This document shows, piece by piece, positions 23,521 through 35,340 of a DNA stretch of 64,000 nucleotides. A program made the translations under genes and the position numbers. Position 1 is the first letter of the stretch. Each line of letters begins with the position of its first letter. The DNA is from Epiperipatus broadwayi. Its lineage: Eukaryota; Onychophora; Udeonychophora; Euonychophora; Peripatidae. The DNA lies in the NCBI GenBank assembly GCA_028023455.1, contig JAQFVV010012477.1, positions 2,316,650 to 2,380,649 on the forward strand, read 5' to 3'. Below the pieces are notes generated by a model. It was not told where the DNA came from. It ran no database searches and worked only from the letters and a program-made list of their open reading frames with translations.

Positions 23521-26207
23521 AATATATATATATATATTGTAGTTTTCCTATATAACAAATAAATAGAACCTAACTGGGCTTCTTGTTGTGACACTATTTT
23601 ACAATTACAGTTAATATAAGATATTTTACAATTGAAGTCACAAAACATACGTTATAACATTGCAAAGTATATAAAATATACTTTCAATGGCATTATTTTA
23701 TTAAAAATGTCCATATATTATCATGCTACAATAATTAGGAAGATCCCTATAATAAAGTACAATACTATAAATTTTAAATATACATATTAAATTGATCTAA
23801 TTTGTTATAAAGCTATCTTATTAAAATCTTATTCCTTCAATAACAATATTAACGGTTAACAATCGGATGATTGAATGACAAGAGCAATTTTATTAAAATC
23901 CTATCATCTATATAACAATAGTAATCTTATAAATAACATTAACTTCAATACTAAACAAATAATAATTAAATTGCTAAGTTAACATTGGACTAATAACTTC
24001 TAAAAACATTTTCCCTTCATTAACTATACCCTTATAAAATTAATAATGATTAAGCAGAATATTCATTTTCTAATCTTAGGAAATATTAATTATTTTAGCA
24101 GAAACCCATTCCATTGTTCTTGCAAACAAACATTATAATTGTCTTACTAATTTTATCTAGTTTAATTAATGCAGTATTTGATACTTAATCATTTTCAAAA
24201 ACTTTTATACATTTTTATGATCTCAATTTTATAAGAATCAAACTAATTTGGAAAAATATATGTGACTCTATAAATAGAATACATTTTTGTAATGTTCTAA
24301 ACATAAAATAATACTTTATAAATAAATTTCAGATATTTTTTTCATATACATAAATATAAAATATATTAACAAGTAAATTGGACATTACTCATAGCAGATT
24401 ATAAATCAAATATGGGAGATATCTGATTTATCTGGTTTTAATTCTTTTATAACTAATAATATTTAAGAATTATCAATTTTTTTATTAGATATTTAATAGC
24501 ATTTCATTCCAATTCATTATTTTAAATCTTCTGATCAAACATTAAATAAATAAAATATATATGAACATTTTAATATGTTATATAATTGAGTTTGATGTTA
24601 TGAAACTTATGATTCAAAAAAAGAATGAACACTGATCATCTAGTTTACATCAAAACAAACATTTATTTACAATTTTTAGATATATCTATAAAAACATTTT
24701 CTATTTACATTAAAATTAAATTATTTTACAAATAACATTATTACTATAATAAATTTAAATTTATACTTACAGTAAAAGTAAATAAGTAAATACAATAATT
24801 CTTACATAAATTTCATGATATATGGATCATTTACTGAGTTTAAAACAGTTATTTAACCATTATTAATGTAGATATTTATAGTGATAAGTTTCAATTCTTA
24901 TATTTTTTACAAGATTTTATAAATTACATTTTGATAATAAGACCTAGGTTGTAGGTTATTTATTCTTTACCCTTTCTTAGATTTATTAAAAATACAACAC
25001 AATACAAATTTATAATAACTATATTGATATCTTATAATTTATCAAATTACCTTTTAATTATTATGTTGTCTATACAATATAAATAAGTTACCTTAAACAA
25101 ATATTGGAATCAAGAATATTTTACCTTTAGTATTTTACCTTCATTAATCATACCTTTCATATACATTTCTTTTACAACCTTCATTTTTATTGATCTTATA
25201 TAATAATTTATTATAATATCTCTTTTTTATAAGATCAATGTTTATTTGTATTGCATATGTTTGTTTATCCTTCTGTAACCTACTATTTCTTACTATAGGA
25301 AGAAAAACTACAGACTCCTATCATGTGACTAACATAAGATGCTTAAATTATAATTCACTTCCTAGGAAATCACTTGGAATAAGAAACTAATCTTAATAGT
25401 GTATTATAGGAATGAAGGTAACAAGTATTTATTCTTCAACAAAAATCCTCACAACTATCCCAATAAAATATGGGTGTCCTTTAGATCTAACCCATTTACA
25501 CCCAACATTAATTCTTCCGGATTTATAGTCCAGTATTCTGGCATTTTAATTTATCCAATATTCATTCATTAACTTAGAGAATCAGTAAAGAGATTATGTT
25601 TCTAATCCAAGAATATAACACTTTACCTCCCTAACATTTATAGAACTTTGCTTATAAAAGATGATCTATCAATATAACTAATGTCATGTTATACTCTTAA
25701 TGCTTTACAATATTTGAGATCAATTATCAATATAATGAAGTATTACATATACTCTGTCACATATGGCTTATATATTTATATTTTATCTTGGAAATATAAT
25801 TTTCTTGATCCATAATTATTTATTATATACTGTTGGACTATGTCGTAGTACAGTAAATTAACAATATAACATATACCACCTTCTTTACTAATAAACATTA
25901 CCTTTTGGCATATTAACATATATAATGTAATAAAAGAATCAAAATTACCAATTGTTGTTCTTCAGCTTTTTAGTATATCAATGAGGCAATTTATAGAAAA
26001 CATATAGAAAATAATCATTACATATACCTTTAATTTTAACATCTTTAAATCTTCTATTATATCATAAAATTATACTGATATTTAAAATACTAATAAACAT
26101 ATATATCACTTAATTATTTTTCTTATTATCATATAAAGAAATAAATATTCTAAACATATAAAAAAAAAAATTAAAAAAAAATAATTCCTAAACTTTTAAC
26201 ACTATTA
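23521..26207. other. AT-rich DNA, nothing recognised
   Basis: Starts with a short TA run (about 23,522-23,541) at the LTR edge. The rest is AT-rich with dense stops, and no repeat shared with other parts of the window was seen. Confidence 0.55.
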
Positions 26208-26287
26208 CCACGACGATGGTCATGAGTTTCAATTTCTTCTTCTGTTGCCATGACGATGGTCTTGAGTTTCAATTTCTCCTTCTGTTG
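26208..26287. repeat. Two tandem 40 bp copies
   Basis: 26,208-26,247 and 26,248-26,287 share ACGATGGTC, GAGTTTCAATTTCT and CTTCTGTTG with few differences. The copies are less AT-rich than their flanks. A 40 bp period is not a multiple of three, so it does not preserve a frame. Confidence 0.8.
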
Positions 26288-26937
26288 CCATTTTTTCTCT
26301 TCACCCAATTTCCAAAATCATTGTTAAAAAATACATTTTAAAGAGGAAAAAAATATATACACAAATAATGAATGCTTTTAATCTTCTTAGTGTTTTTAAT
26401 TGTTTATTCTAAGATTCTTGTTTTGAATTCAGTGCACTTCATAGCTTTAAAATATAATTATATTAAAATATTTATTTAAATATTCAATGTTATTTTATAA
26501 TCTGGTTATCCATTATAGGTACATATAAAATAATTACTGACAATTGAAAATGAACGCAAATCATTCCTATTATTAAAAAAAATTCTCATATGATTGATGG
26601 TTTCAAAATAAAAGTGATTAATAAAAAGAGTTCTATACGACCTTCTTTTGATTATATTACATTTATAAAAGATAACTCTTGCATTATCAATTAATATTCA
26701 AGGATATTATTATCTATACATGTTGGTACATATTTTTAATTAAATACAAAATATGTTTAAAAGAGACTGACTAACCATTTCAATCTGAACTATAAATCTT
26801 GTAAGAAATCCTTTTAATATTTGGGATGAGTCCATTGACTTTTTGTTGTGGGTATTTATATATTTCTATTTGTTTTTGTTTGTGGTTTTCTATTGACAGT
26901 AACCAAATACTACTAGACAAACATTTCATTACTTCAA

Positions 26938-28815
26938 TTCTACAGATGTGTTTGTTTTTTGCTGCATAACAAATTAAATCTTGGGGAAATATTTGATACT
27001 GCTGGACATAAAACATCTTCAATGTTTTTCAGCATTGAACAATATTTGAATTTAATATACATTAAAGCTGAAAAGTCATTTCACATAAGTATGTGATGCT
27101 GAATGACAGAAGAACATTTAATGCCATTTCAGAAATTGTGGGAAATTCAGTTCTAGCTCTGATCCAGAATTCAGTTAAGGATTTTTGTAGAAAGTCAAGT
27201 TTTAAGTTTGAGTCACTTGATAGCTCAGCAAATTCCTCTTGGACTTTATATGGCAGGTGATTAATCACATTAATGTCAATCAAAAATGGTCTTTGAATCC
27301 AAGATAACTTTTTGAAATCTAAATTTGATATAAAGTATTTGCTACACTGTGTTTCTAGAGGTTTTAAATGATCTATAATAATTTTTGCAATTAAAGTTTT
27401 ACAATTATTTTTTTCAATTATAAAATTGTCGATAGTCAAAAACATTTCCAATGAATCTTTTTCCACCTTATTTTTCCAAATGTTGATCTTTTTAATAAAA
27501 CCTTCAATTTTATCATTTGAAGTAAATATATTGCTATTTTTTCCTGGAAGAGACAAGTTAAGATAATTTAGCGTCTCAAAAATATCAGACAAATAGCATA
27601 ACTTTGATAACCATAAATCATTTTGAAAAAGAGCAGCAACATCAGATTTTTGTTCAGTTAAAAATACAATAATTTCTTTTTTTAATAACAATAATCTTCT
27701 TAAACTTCATCCTCTTGACATCCATTTTACTTCTGCATGTAATAATACAATTTTGGATTCAGAATCCATATCTTTACAAAGATTTGAAAATAAATGGCTG
27801 TTAAGGCATGGCTTTTAATAAAGTTGATAATTTTGACAGCATCCTGAAGCACATCATTCAATTCTGTTGTTAATTTTTTTGCTGCAAGGGCATCTTGATG
27901 AATCAGACAGTATTTAAAAGTTACATGATTATTACCAGAAGGTTTATCAAATGATTTAAAACCAATATTTTTACCGGTCTTTGCTTTTGCACCATCTGTG
28001 CATACTCCAAAGCAATTTTCCCATTCTAAACCTTCAGTTTTTTTTAAAAAAATCTAATTTATTATATATGTCTTCCCCTCTTGTATGTTCTTTCAAAGAA
28101 TGATAAAATAACAATTCTTCCTCAATGTTTTCTTTATAAATGTATCTGACATATATTAATAATTGAGCTATTTTTGAAATATCAGTTGTTTTGTCCAACT
28201 GAATTGTAAATATTGGGCTTTCTTTAAGACTAGTAATAAGTTGCTCAAATTGGTCATTGCTAATTTCAGAAATTCTATTAGTGACAGTGTCATTTGACAA
28301 AGGAATTTTTCAAATTTCATCACAATATTTACATCTGTAAAGTATTTCTGCCATTTTAATAGCATCAGGTAATATAAGATCTTCTCCAGTGGTGTATGGT
28401 TTTTTTATTTTTAGCAATAAGATATAAAACTACATACGATGCTAGTAAATATTTTTCATTAACAGTTATAAATTTTTCAAAATATTGTTTTTTTTAAATT
28501 TGAAGTTCTTAACAGTCAATCGAAATATTCTTTTGGTTTGCTGACATATGAAGGATGCTTGGATTCAAAATGCCTTCTTAATTTTTATGGTTTCATACTC
28601 TCCATAGACAAAACATTATTGAAAATTAAACAAAGAGGTTGTTCATTACCATAACAGTTATTGAAAGTAAAGGCAAATTGGAGAAAGGTCTCATCATATT
28701 TTCTTTGTTGCATCTTAGATGCCTCTTTCTGATTACAAGATCCTGCTTGAAGAGAGTTTGTAGCATTACCATTTGCATCATTGTCTTTGGTACTCAGGTT
28801 CCACCATTTATCCAT
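26938..28815 (-). pseudogene. hAT transposase, ZBED5/FAM200-like, broken
   Basis: Conceptual minus-strand translation runs collinearly along ZBED5/FAM200-type proteins. It has an N-terminal KYDETFLQFAFTF segment and a BED zinc finger (about 28,500-28,700) with its second cysteine replaced by phenylalanine but the histidine pair retained (KLRRHFESKHP). It then has IPLSNDTV and RISEISND near 28,260-28,310 and LDKTTDISKIAQLL at 28,168-28,210. Next come VCTDGAKAKTG near 27,980-28,010 and HQDALAAKK near 27,890. A long open stretch (27,062-27,691) holds EQKSDVAALFQND and SLTEFWIRARTEFP, and after a frameshift the C terminus reads FSALMYIKFKY, then CPAVSN. The active form would bind element ends through BED and cut with an RNase H-like core closed by the hAT dimerisation region. 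Several stops and at least four frameshifts prevent function. Length coverage is near complete. Confidence 0.85.
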
Positions 28816-28977
28816 GGGTAAAAGTACTTTTATCCTAAAATATAAATAAAATAACAGTACTTAATAGTTAGCAGAGACACCAATTGGCAGCTGTGTTTTT
28901 TATTTAATTATACGAAGCACATTTCCTCCTGTATGTGTTATTGTTTAATATTCCCATATGTTTTTTTTTCACGTGTC

Positions 28978-29056
28978 ATAGCATTAGCTGGGAAGTGAAC
29001 CCGCTAACTCAGGACAACTGCTTGTAAGGGAGCTGTGCTGATCTCTCGAATACCAA
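28978..29056 (-). repeat. tRNA-like (SINE head) insertion in the hAT element
   Basis: On the minus strand the segment has GGTTCACTTCC (plus 28,991-29,001), one mismatch from the RNA polymerase III B box. A CTTACAAG anticodon-loop-like stretch and GATCAGCAC lie upstream. An A box is only partly recognisable. It interrupts the spacer between hAT terminus and coding region. It could be a decayed tRNA pseudogene or a SINE head. Confidence 0.4.
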
Positions 29057-29674
29057 CGTTTGATATGTTTAATTTTTTAATATTTAAAAAATATCAATAA
29101 ATCAATTTTAAATTACTTGTTAATTTTAAAAAATAGGAATATGTTTTTACTTGTTAATAAATAAAGAACAATAAGTTTCAAATAAAAAATAAATGTTTAT
29201 AATAAATAATAGGATGATAAATTTTGAATAAAAAAGTGAGAAAAAAGTATATAAGCATTTTTATATATAAAAAATAACATCTTTCATAATATTTATTTAA
29301 ATAAACACTAACATATCTTAGTCAAGTAAAACAGTAAAATACAATATTGTTCTTGCAATGTGGACACTTGTTGAAATGAAACCGAAACAAATAATTTGAC
29401 TCGAAATGCATTATATAATCACAGTGGGTCCAACCGTATTCTCGCCCCTGCAGCATATATTTTGATTCTGAAATAACTTGTATGCTGAAATTGCAATGCG
29501 CCACAACTATTATGATGCATTTAGTGTTATTTTTCAATATGTAAATATAATTTACAGCTCAATTTGGCAGTCATTACAATTTATAATTGTCTGTACTGAA
29601 AATGTAATATATTAAATTAAAGATAATGAAGAGATTGTGACTAATATTTTTTTTAAATTCATGTATCTGAATTA

Positions 29675-29745
29675 AATTTTCATGACCCCAACTTTTCACT
29701 TTGCGACACCATTTGGAGTCTTGACCCACAGTTTAAGAAATGCTG
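29675..29745 (-). repeat. 5' terminal region of the hAT element
   Basis: Starting at 29,745 on the minus strand: CAGCATTTCTTAAACTGTGG, then GGTC and GGGGTCATG elements. This is close to the CAGxGxTTCTxAAxCTGxGGGTC ends of Charlie/Buster/ZBED hAT elements as I recall them. Orientation agrees with the transposase. Confidence 0.65.
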
Positions 29746-29754
29746 CTATAAATC

Positions 29755-30973
29755 AAAAGGAATTATGCCCCCTTTCTAAGAAATTATCTCTCTAATTTGC
29801 ACCAGTTTTGAATATATTTTGATTGTATATATACTATTATTTTTCTCATGATCATTGTAATGCTATGACTATGAAGACATAGGAAACCCTTGAAAGTGTT
29901 TAGCTGCCTGATGTTATCATTATCCAAATATAGTTTTTTTTTTTTATTGTGCTTGAGCACACATAGGGTATATTTAGAATTTTCTATTTTTATTATAGTT
30001 TTGATAGCATCTCAACGTATGTAAAACCAGCAAACAAATGTAGAAGTCTTACTATATGGATACTTAATAATTTAAATATGATGTTTTCTCTAAATCATCC
30101 ATTGGTATATAAGTAGTAACACGTATCACATAGTCAGACTTATATCTATTTATATAAAATGCATTTTTCAAAGTAGTCGAACTATGGCTAATAAATTTTG
30201 TCATCTATTAATAATTTATATAAGTCAAAAATTAATTCGTAGGAAAAAAATCTGGGTAGGATTTTTTGATAAATATGAATTATTGTAACTTAAATAAAAT
30301 ATTTATATTCAAAATATAATCTGATATATGAAAACGAGAGATAAGGATGTGTGAGCTCATACTAGTTTTTAAAAATATTTTATTGATTTTTACCTTTACA
30401 GTATATATAAATCTTTTTTCAATATTATCAATTTTCCTTTTACGTTTTAAATTGTTTTTATCAAAGCATTTTTTAGTTATGTAAATGAGAGGAAAAAAAA
30501 ATCTTAATAAAATTTTCATTATTTATTGAATATTATACATATATCAAACAAGACGAAAAAATAAAATGAATTTTTATCTTTTTTTTTTCCAGAAACAAAA
30601 GTTGTATTTAAAAAAAAAAATTAAAAAAAGTAAAAATGAAAGAAATTGTAAAATGTAAGTTAAAAAATTTCTATTAAGAAAAAAAAAACAATAATTGAAT
30701 TACAAGTGTTATTAAAATGTGTAACAAAGTTATTGAAAGTGTTTGTTTATGTAGCTTTTTTTTTTCGAGGTGAAAATTTTATTTCTGTAATACGCAATAA
30801 AAGTATTTTCACTCTATTAAGATGTAATGGCATGAAAACACTGAGAAAACATTCTTTTAGCGTTTAGAATATTCTTTATATTTCTTTACTTAATTTTTCA
30901 CGGGGATTAATATATATATATATTAAGATTTATAAAATATCTCATGGCATGTAGTTAAAACCGTCTAATGAGT
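29755..30973. other. AT-rich DNA, nothing recognised
   Basis: Long A and T runs around 30,570-30,770. The open frames are lysine/isoleucine-rich and without motif. Confidence 0.55.
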
Positions 30974-31286
30974 TATAACCACATACATGTCAAAAAGATT
31001 AATAATCTCTAATAAAGACAATTCATGCTGAACCAGCACTTATCAGTTGGTCCAGATCCCCATCTCCCACACATATATATAAACACTACTCAGTTTATAT
31101 TAAGATAGCAAATATTCAAAATTTAATGGACAAGCTTCAATCTACTCCACTATCCACCACTTAAGTCAACCGTATTATTGAAAATCTGAGAATGAAATGC
31201 TCCAAGCCCTTGTTGATGAGCGCTAATTCAGCATGAAATATGTTTATTGGAGATCATTTATCTTTTTCACATCTATGTGGTCATAT
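30974..31286. mobile_element. Family A, copy II, as a foldback
   Basis: The left part (30,974-31,205) aligns with copy I at the window start. The right part (about 31,211-31,286) is the inverted terminal segment again, sharing TTCAGCATGAAATAT, TGGAGATCATTTATC and TTTTTCAC with the reverse of copy I. The left hammerhead has decayed (CTGATAA and GAAT in place of CTGATGA and GAAA). The right arm, on the plus strand, keeps TTGATGA, a partly paired stem II and GAAA. Neither looks active. Confidence 0.7.
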
Positions 31287-32532
31287 GTTTCAGTTCTATA
31301 AGATGGATTGGATAGCTGCGGGAAGTCTAAAAGTCTGAGTTAAATTCCTTATAATTACATTAAGTTTAATATAAACAATAAGCATTAAATTTCATATATA
31401 TATATAATGATAAATTAGAAACAAAACATTAAAACTAGGTATTGATACTATCGATGGAATATTACATTAGATTTTCCTCTTAGTTTTAGATGTTGAACAT
31501 TGTATGGGTGTAAGTAACCCAAAGTGATATAAAGTAAAAATTTTGGCAGAATTTTAATTCTGATAAAAAGACATTAATACTAAAGTAAAAATTAATTGTA
31601 AATTATATAATTTTTTTTGACTAAACCTTATTATTAATTGTAAGTTATAAAAATATTTATATAAATTGTAATTTTATTTGTCCTTCATTTTTTTTATTAA
31701 TTCTTGTCTTTCAAAATGAACAAAAACTTGAGCCACAACTATAATTGTTGAGTTTTATAAAATATATTATGAAAAGTGACAAATTACTATTATTCTATTG
31801 TTATTTTAATTACCAGTGATAAACTGGCATGCTAAAAGGATGTGTTGCACAATTGTTTTATTGGCAAAACAGCATATGTGATTCAGATGAGACTGTAATA
31901 GTTTAGGGAATGCCACTATCATCTTCTTCAAAATTTGGATTCATTCAATAAGAGCCTAAATGGACAGAATGCTATTAATGGTTATCGATTGTTTATCTAA
32001 TTTATTGTTATGGGAAAATGAACATGTATTAATGTTTAACAAATCAAATAATTTATTATCATAGAAATACATTTTCAAATTATTAAATTGAGATAACTTT
32101 GTAAAACATTAAAAAAAAACATGTTATGGGAAAATATCTTTTTATTTTTATTTTCCAATAATAAACAATATATAATACCTATCACTTTTTAGAAACTATT
32201 CATGTTTTTTAGATAATTTATAAAAAAAAAATATTACAATAAACTACTACTAATTTATTTAAATACATATAAATATTGCAGTAGTATAAATTTATGTTCT
32301 ACTATTGTTATATTTGTTTTTTAGATTATTTTATAAAAAAGAATAGATTCCACTATTTATATCTTTAAATACACAGTGATATCAAAAGTAACTGAAACTT
32401 TAATCACTATATTGAGTGTAAAAGTAGAAATCAAATGGGATGTAGTGTGCTGACTATTTTATTACTATAAACCATTACTCAGAGTCATTTATCTAGTATA
32501 TATATAAATTAAGAAGCCAAACATCTAGTATA

Positions 32533-32567
<35 letters not shown>

Positions 32568-33565
32568 TAAGAAGCCAAACATCAATATCACAGTATAATT
32601 CTATTAAACCTACTAATGTACAATGGATTTGTAGTTAAACTATATAAAATAAGGCTGTATGTTTTGCAGTTGGCAATATGCAAATATATATATAATATTT
32701 GAAACACCCTGTAGTTTCTATTGTCTACATTTCATGTGTGTATATATATATTGTAACCTTTAACATTTGCCAGAAAATGTAAGCTGGCAGTTATTTAATT
32801 TATCTAAATGTAAAAATAAATAAATATAATAACTTAATTTTATTGCCATTTAATTGTATTAGGCTTTACAATTAAATGCCAACATAATTTTCAACTTATT
32901 CTAAGAACTTTTATAAGTCACATGCTCACTATCTCATACTAGCACAATAATTGTATTTTGAACTTTTATAAGTCCTAATTATTATTAAGACTCATTGTAA
33001 TATTTTTATTATATGTTGATTTGAACTTATTTGTAGTTGGAATTAATTTTCAATTGTTTAAATAGGAATATATGTCCCTGTTTCATAATAAAGTGTTGGT
33101 AAAAGCTACTAAAAGCTAGAATTCCTTCCATATAGTCTCTAATATCTTAAAATTTAGTATTTAAATATTATTATTTAATTTGCCTCTTTATAATAAAAAA
33201 AAATATTTCTAAATTATTCATTAGTAAAAGTGTATGTGTTCCTGCTACTATCATAAAGATTGAATGGTAATCATCTGAAATTTGGGCATGGCTGCTTGGG
33301 GCATTGATGCTATACAAAATCAATCAAATGTAATGTTACCGGGCCATCACAACTTTTTTTTATAGAACATGATTTTGTTTTTTGATGGAACAAATTTTTA
33401 TTTAATTTATAACAGGATTTCTTTTTTATTAAACAAATTTTTATATTCATTTTCGTTGTTTTTTTTTTAATCTGACATTTTTCTTTATTCAACAAATTTT
33501 GATAGTTTAATTTTGTGTTTATTTTTCTGAATTTTAAAACTTTGGATTGTTTCTTGACGAAAAAA
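31287..33565. other. AT-rich DNA; one short duplication around a TA run
   Basis: At 32,491-32,522 and 32,523-32,580 a unit with ATCTAGTATATAT and AATTAAGAAGCCAAAC is repeated, the second copy carrying an expanded TA run. GAAACACCCTGTA at about 32,700 looks like a transposon end, but no partner was found. Otherwise nothing is recognised. Confidence 0.55.
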
Positions 33566-34225
33566 CTTGTTTTAACCCGACCGAAAAAATATAATGGTAC
33601 AATTATTTGGGACTTGTTTCGACTTTGTTCTACCTTTTTTTTTTTTTTTTTTGTTGACTAAATTGTTTTTCTTTTTATTATTAAATCAAAAGTAACTTTT
33701 GTGTTGTTGGGGGTTCAAAAATTGTTTTGAAACCCCACCCCCACCCTCAGGTCAATAATTGTAACAAAAAGTCAATAACTTTTTTTTAAAAAAAAAACAA
33801 CTTTTTCCCACTTTTATTTATATTTCATTTGAATTAGCCTCTTTTTTTTTTTTTGGCTTCTACAATAAACTGCTTTTTAGGGGGGCTTTCGACTGTTATT
33901 ATTAACAAAAAGTCAACAAAAATAGTCATTTATTTTAACCCCACTTGTTTTAACCCTGTTGAAAAAATATAATACAATTCTTTGGGAATTGTTTCGAATT
34001 TTTTCTACTTTTTCTTCTTCTTATTAAATCAAAAGTAACTTTTGTGTTTTTTGTGAGTACAAAATTGTTTTCAACCCCCCACACCCATACTCGGATAAAT
34101 AATTGTAACAAAAAGTCAATAATTTCTTTTTTTTTCCAACAACTTTTTCTCACTTTTTACTTTTATTTATATTTCGTTTGAATTACCCTTTTTTTGGATC
34201 TTCTACAATAAACTGCTTTTTTGAT
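33566..34225. repeat. Tandem duplication, period about 378 bp
   Basis: 33,566 onward and 33,944 onward share CTTGTTTTAACCC, AAAAAATATAAT, AAATCAAAAGTAACTTTTGTG, TAATTGTAACAAAAAGTCA and TCTACAATAAACTGCTTTTT in the same order. The copies are diverged and rich in T and C tracts. They directly follow the gag-protease fossil (minus strand), so they may be its terminal or untranslated region. Confidence 0.7.
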
Positions 34226-34259
34226 GAAAAAAAGATAATCCAAATACTTGTCAATTTCT

Positions 34260-35340
34260 AATGAAATAAAAAAAAAAAGTACACAAACTTTGGACTTTTT
34301 GAACTTATTTATTATTTTATTGCTGCCTGAGTCCAGAAGTACACCTGTTATCACCCCCTCTAATACTACTTTTACTTTAGGACAATGCCAGATTGCCAAT
34401 ATCTGTTCTCTTTCTTTCCAGCTACATACTATGTTTGCTACCTGTGACTGACCAACTCCTCTGTTATGTTCTACTATATGTTTTGATTTCTGTCCATAGC
34501 TCCTTAAGCTGTAAACTTTTGTATTATTATTTCTACTACAATCATTTTTATAAGAATTGTACTTCATGCCATTAATATGTTTCTCTCTTTCTAGGGGTTT
34601 GAATCCCTTTCTTTTCATAATTTGGCCTTTTGCTGCCAAGTGCACTAAGTAACTCAACCATCTTCTCTATTGCTTTTCTTTTAGTCCCAATTACCATTTG
34701 TTCCACATTATGTTGGAAATTGTGTCTTGCTATATGAATGATTTGCTGCTCTAACAGTGTATTAGCAGTTAGCAATTTTAACTTGTCTACTTGATGTTGG
34801 AAAAATGGAGTGAAAGGTTCACCAGGTCACCATTTATCCTGTGACACATGCTGTTTAATGTTTTCTTAATGTTCTTTACTCCAGTAGCTCACTAATAATG
34901 ATTGCCTATACTTTCTGAACATAACTGGTTTCGTAGATAGAGATTCCCATCAAAACTGGGCATCACCTTGAAGTTGTCTCTAAGTGATAGCAACCATTGC
35001 CTCCTTGCTCAACTGGTTCCATGTGTAATAGCATTCCAGACTGCCTAGATGTTCAATAAGAATCTCTCCTGCATGCTCTGAAAATAATTTTGTTTTTAAA
35101 AATTGATTTAAGTATGCAAGCTATTTACATGCATGTACATACTTGCCTTTTTTCTTCCTGTTTAGTTTTAATTTTGTCTAATTTATCTGCTACTTTATTT
35201 ATATCTGTTTTTATATTTTCCATTTTTTGAACATTTGTTCTTGTTTTTTTGCTGAGTATATCTATTTCACCATTTTGAGTCTCAATTTTTGTTTTGGCTG
35301 TGATAAGTATTATTTTTTTAATTATTTTTTTTAATATTTA
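34260..35340 (-). pseudogene. Decayed retroelement gag-protease
   Basis: In minus-strand order: a coiled coil (about 35,120-35,310; heptads with KMENIKTDINKVADKLDKI), then a capsid-like region near 34,930-35,040 (WNQLSKEAM, RQLQGDAQF). The 34,572-34,775 frame follows (LLEQQIIHIARHN). After a frameshift, the 34,163-34,657 frame holds a degenerate zinc-knuckle-like SYGQKSKHIVEH and then an aspartic protease start. In that start, VKVVLEG precedes LLDSGS at residues 107-112 (plus 34,322-34,339), with DSG as the catalytic triplet. This is the gag then protease order of LTR retroelements. Stops and frameshifts break it, and reverse transcriptase is not found downstream. It differs in sequence from the gag at 17 kb. 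Confidence 0.65.

Larger units (their letters stand above)
26799..29745 (-). mobile_element. hAT transposon fossil (ZBED/Buster-like), minus strand
   Basis: A broken transposase (26,938-28,815) lies downstream of a terminal region at 29,675-29,745 that resembles hAT ends. On the minus strand this begins CAGCATTTCTTAAACTGTGG and continues with a GGTC-rich segment. The 9-mer CTATAAATC follows the terminus at 29,746-29,754 and recurs at 26,790-26,798, so it could be the target duplication (8 bp in hAT elements). However, no matching inverted terminus is seen beside 26,799, so that end is uncertain. A tRNA-like sequence lies between terminus and coding region. Confidence 0.65.

Noticed and set aside
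26790-26798. CTATAAATC as proven hAT target duplication
   Set aside because: It matches the 9-mer at 29,746 but no inverted terminus follows it, and such AT-rich 9-mers can recur by chance; kept only as tentative.
33720-33750. G-quadruplex on the minus strand
   Set aside because: Only three adjacent G runs of three or more were seen; a fourth is too far away.
34248-34575. Plus-strand frames opposite the gag-protease region
   Set aside because: Antisense shadows of the minus-strand retroelement remnant.
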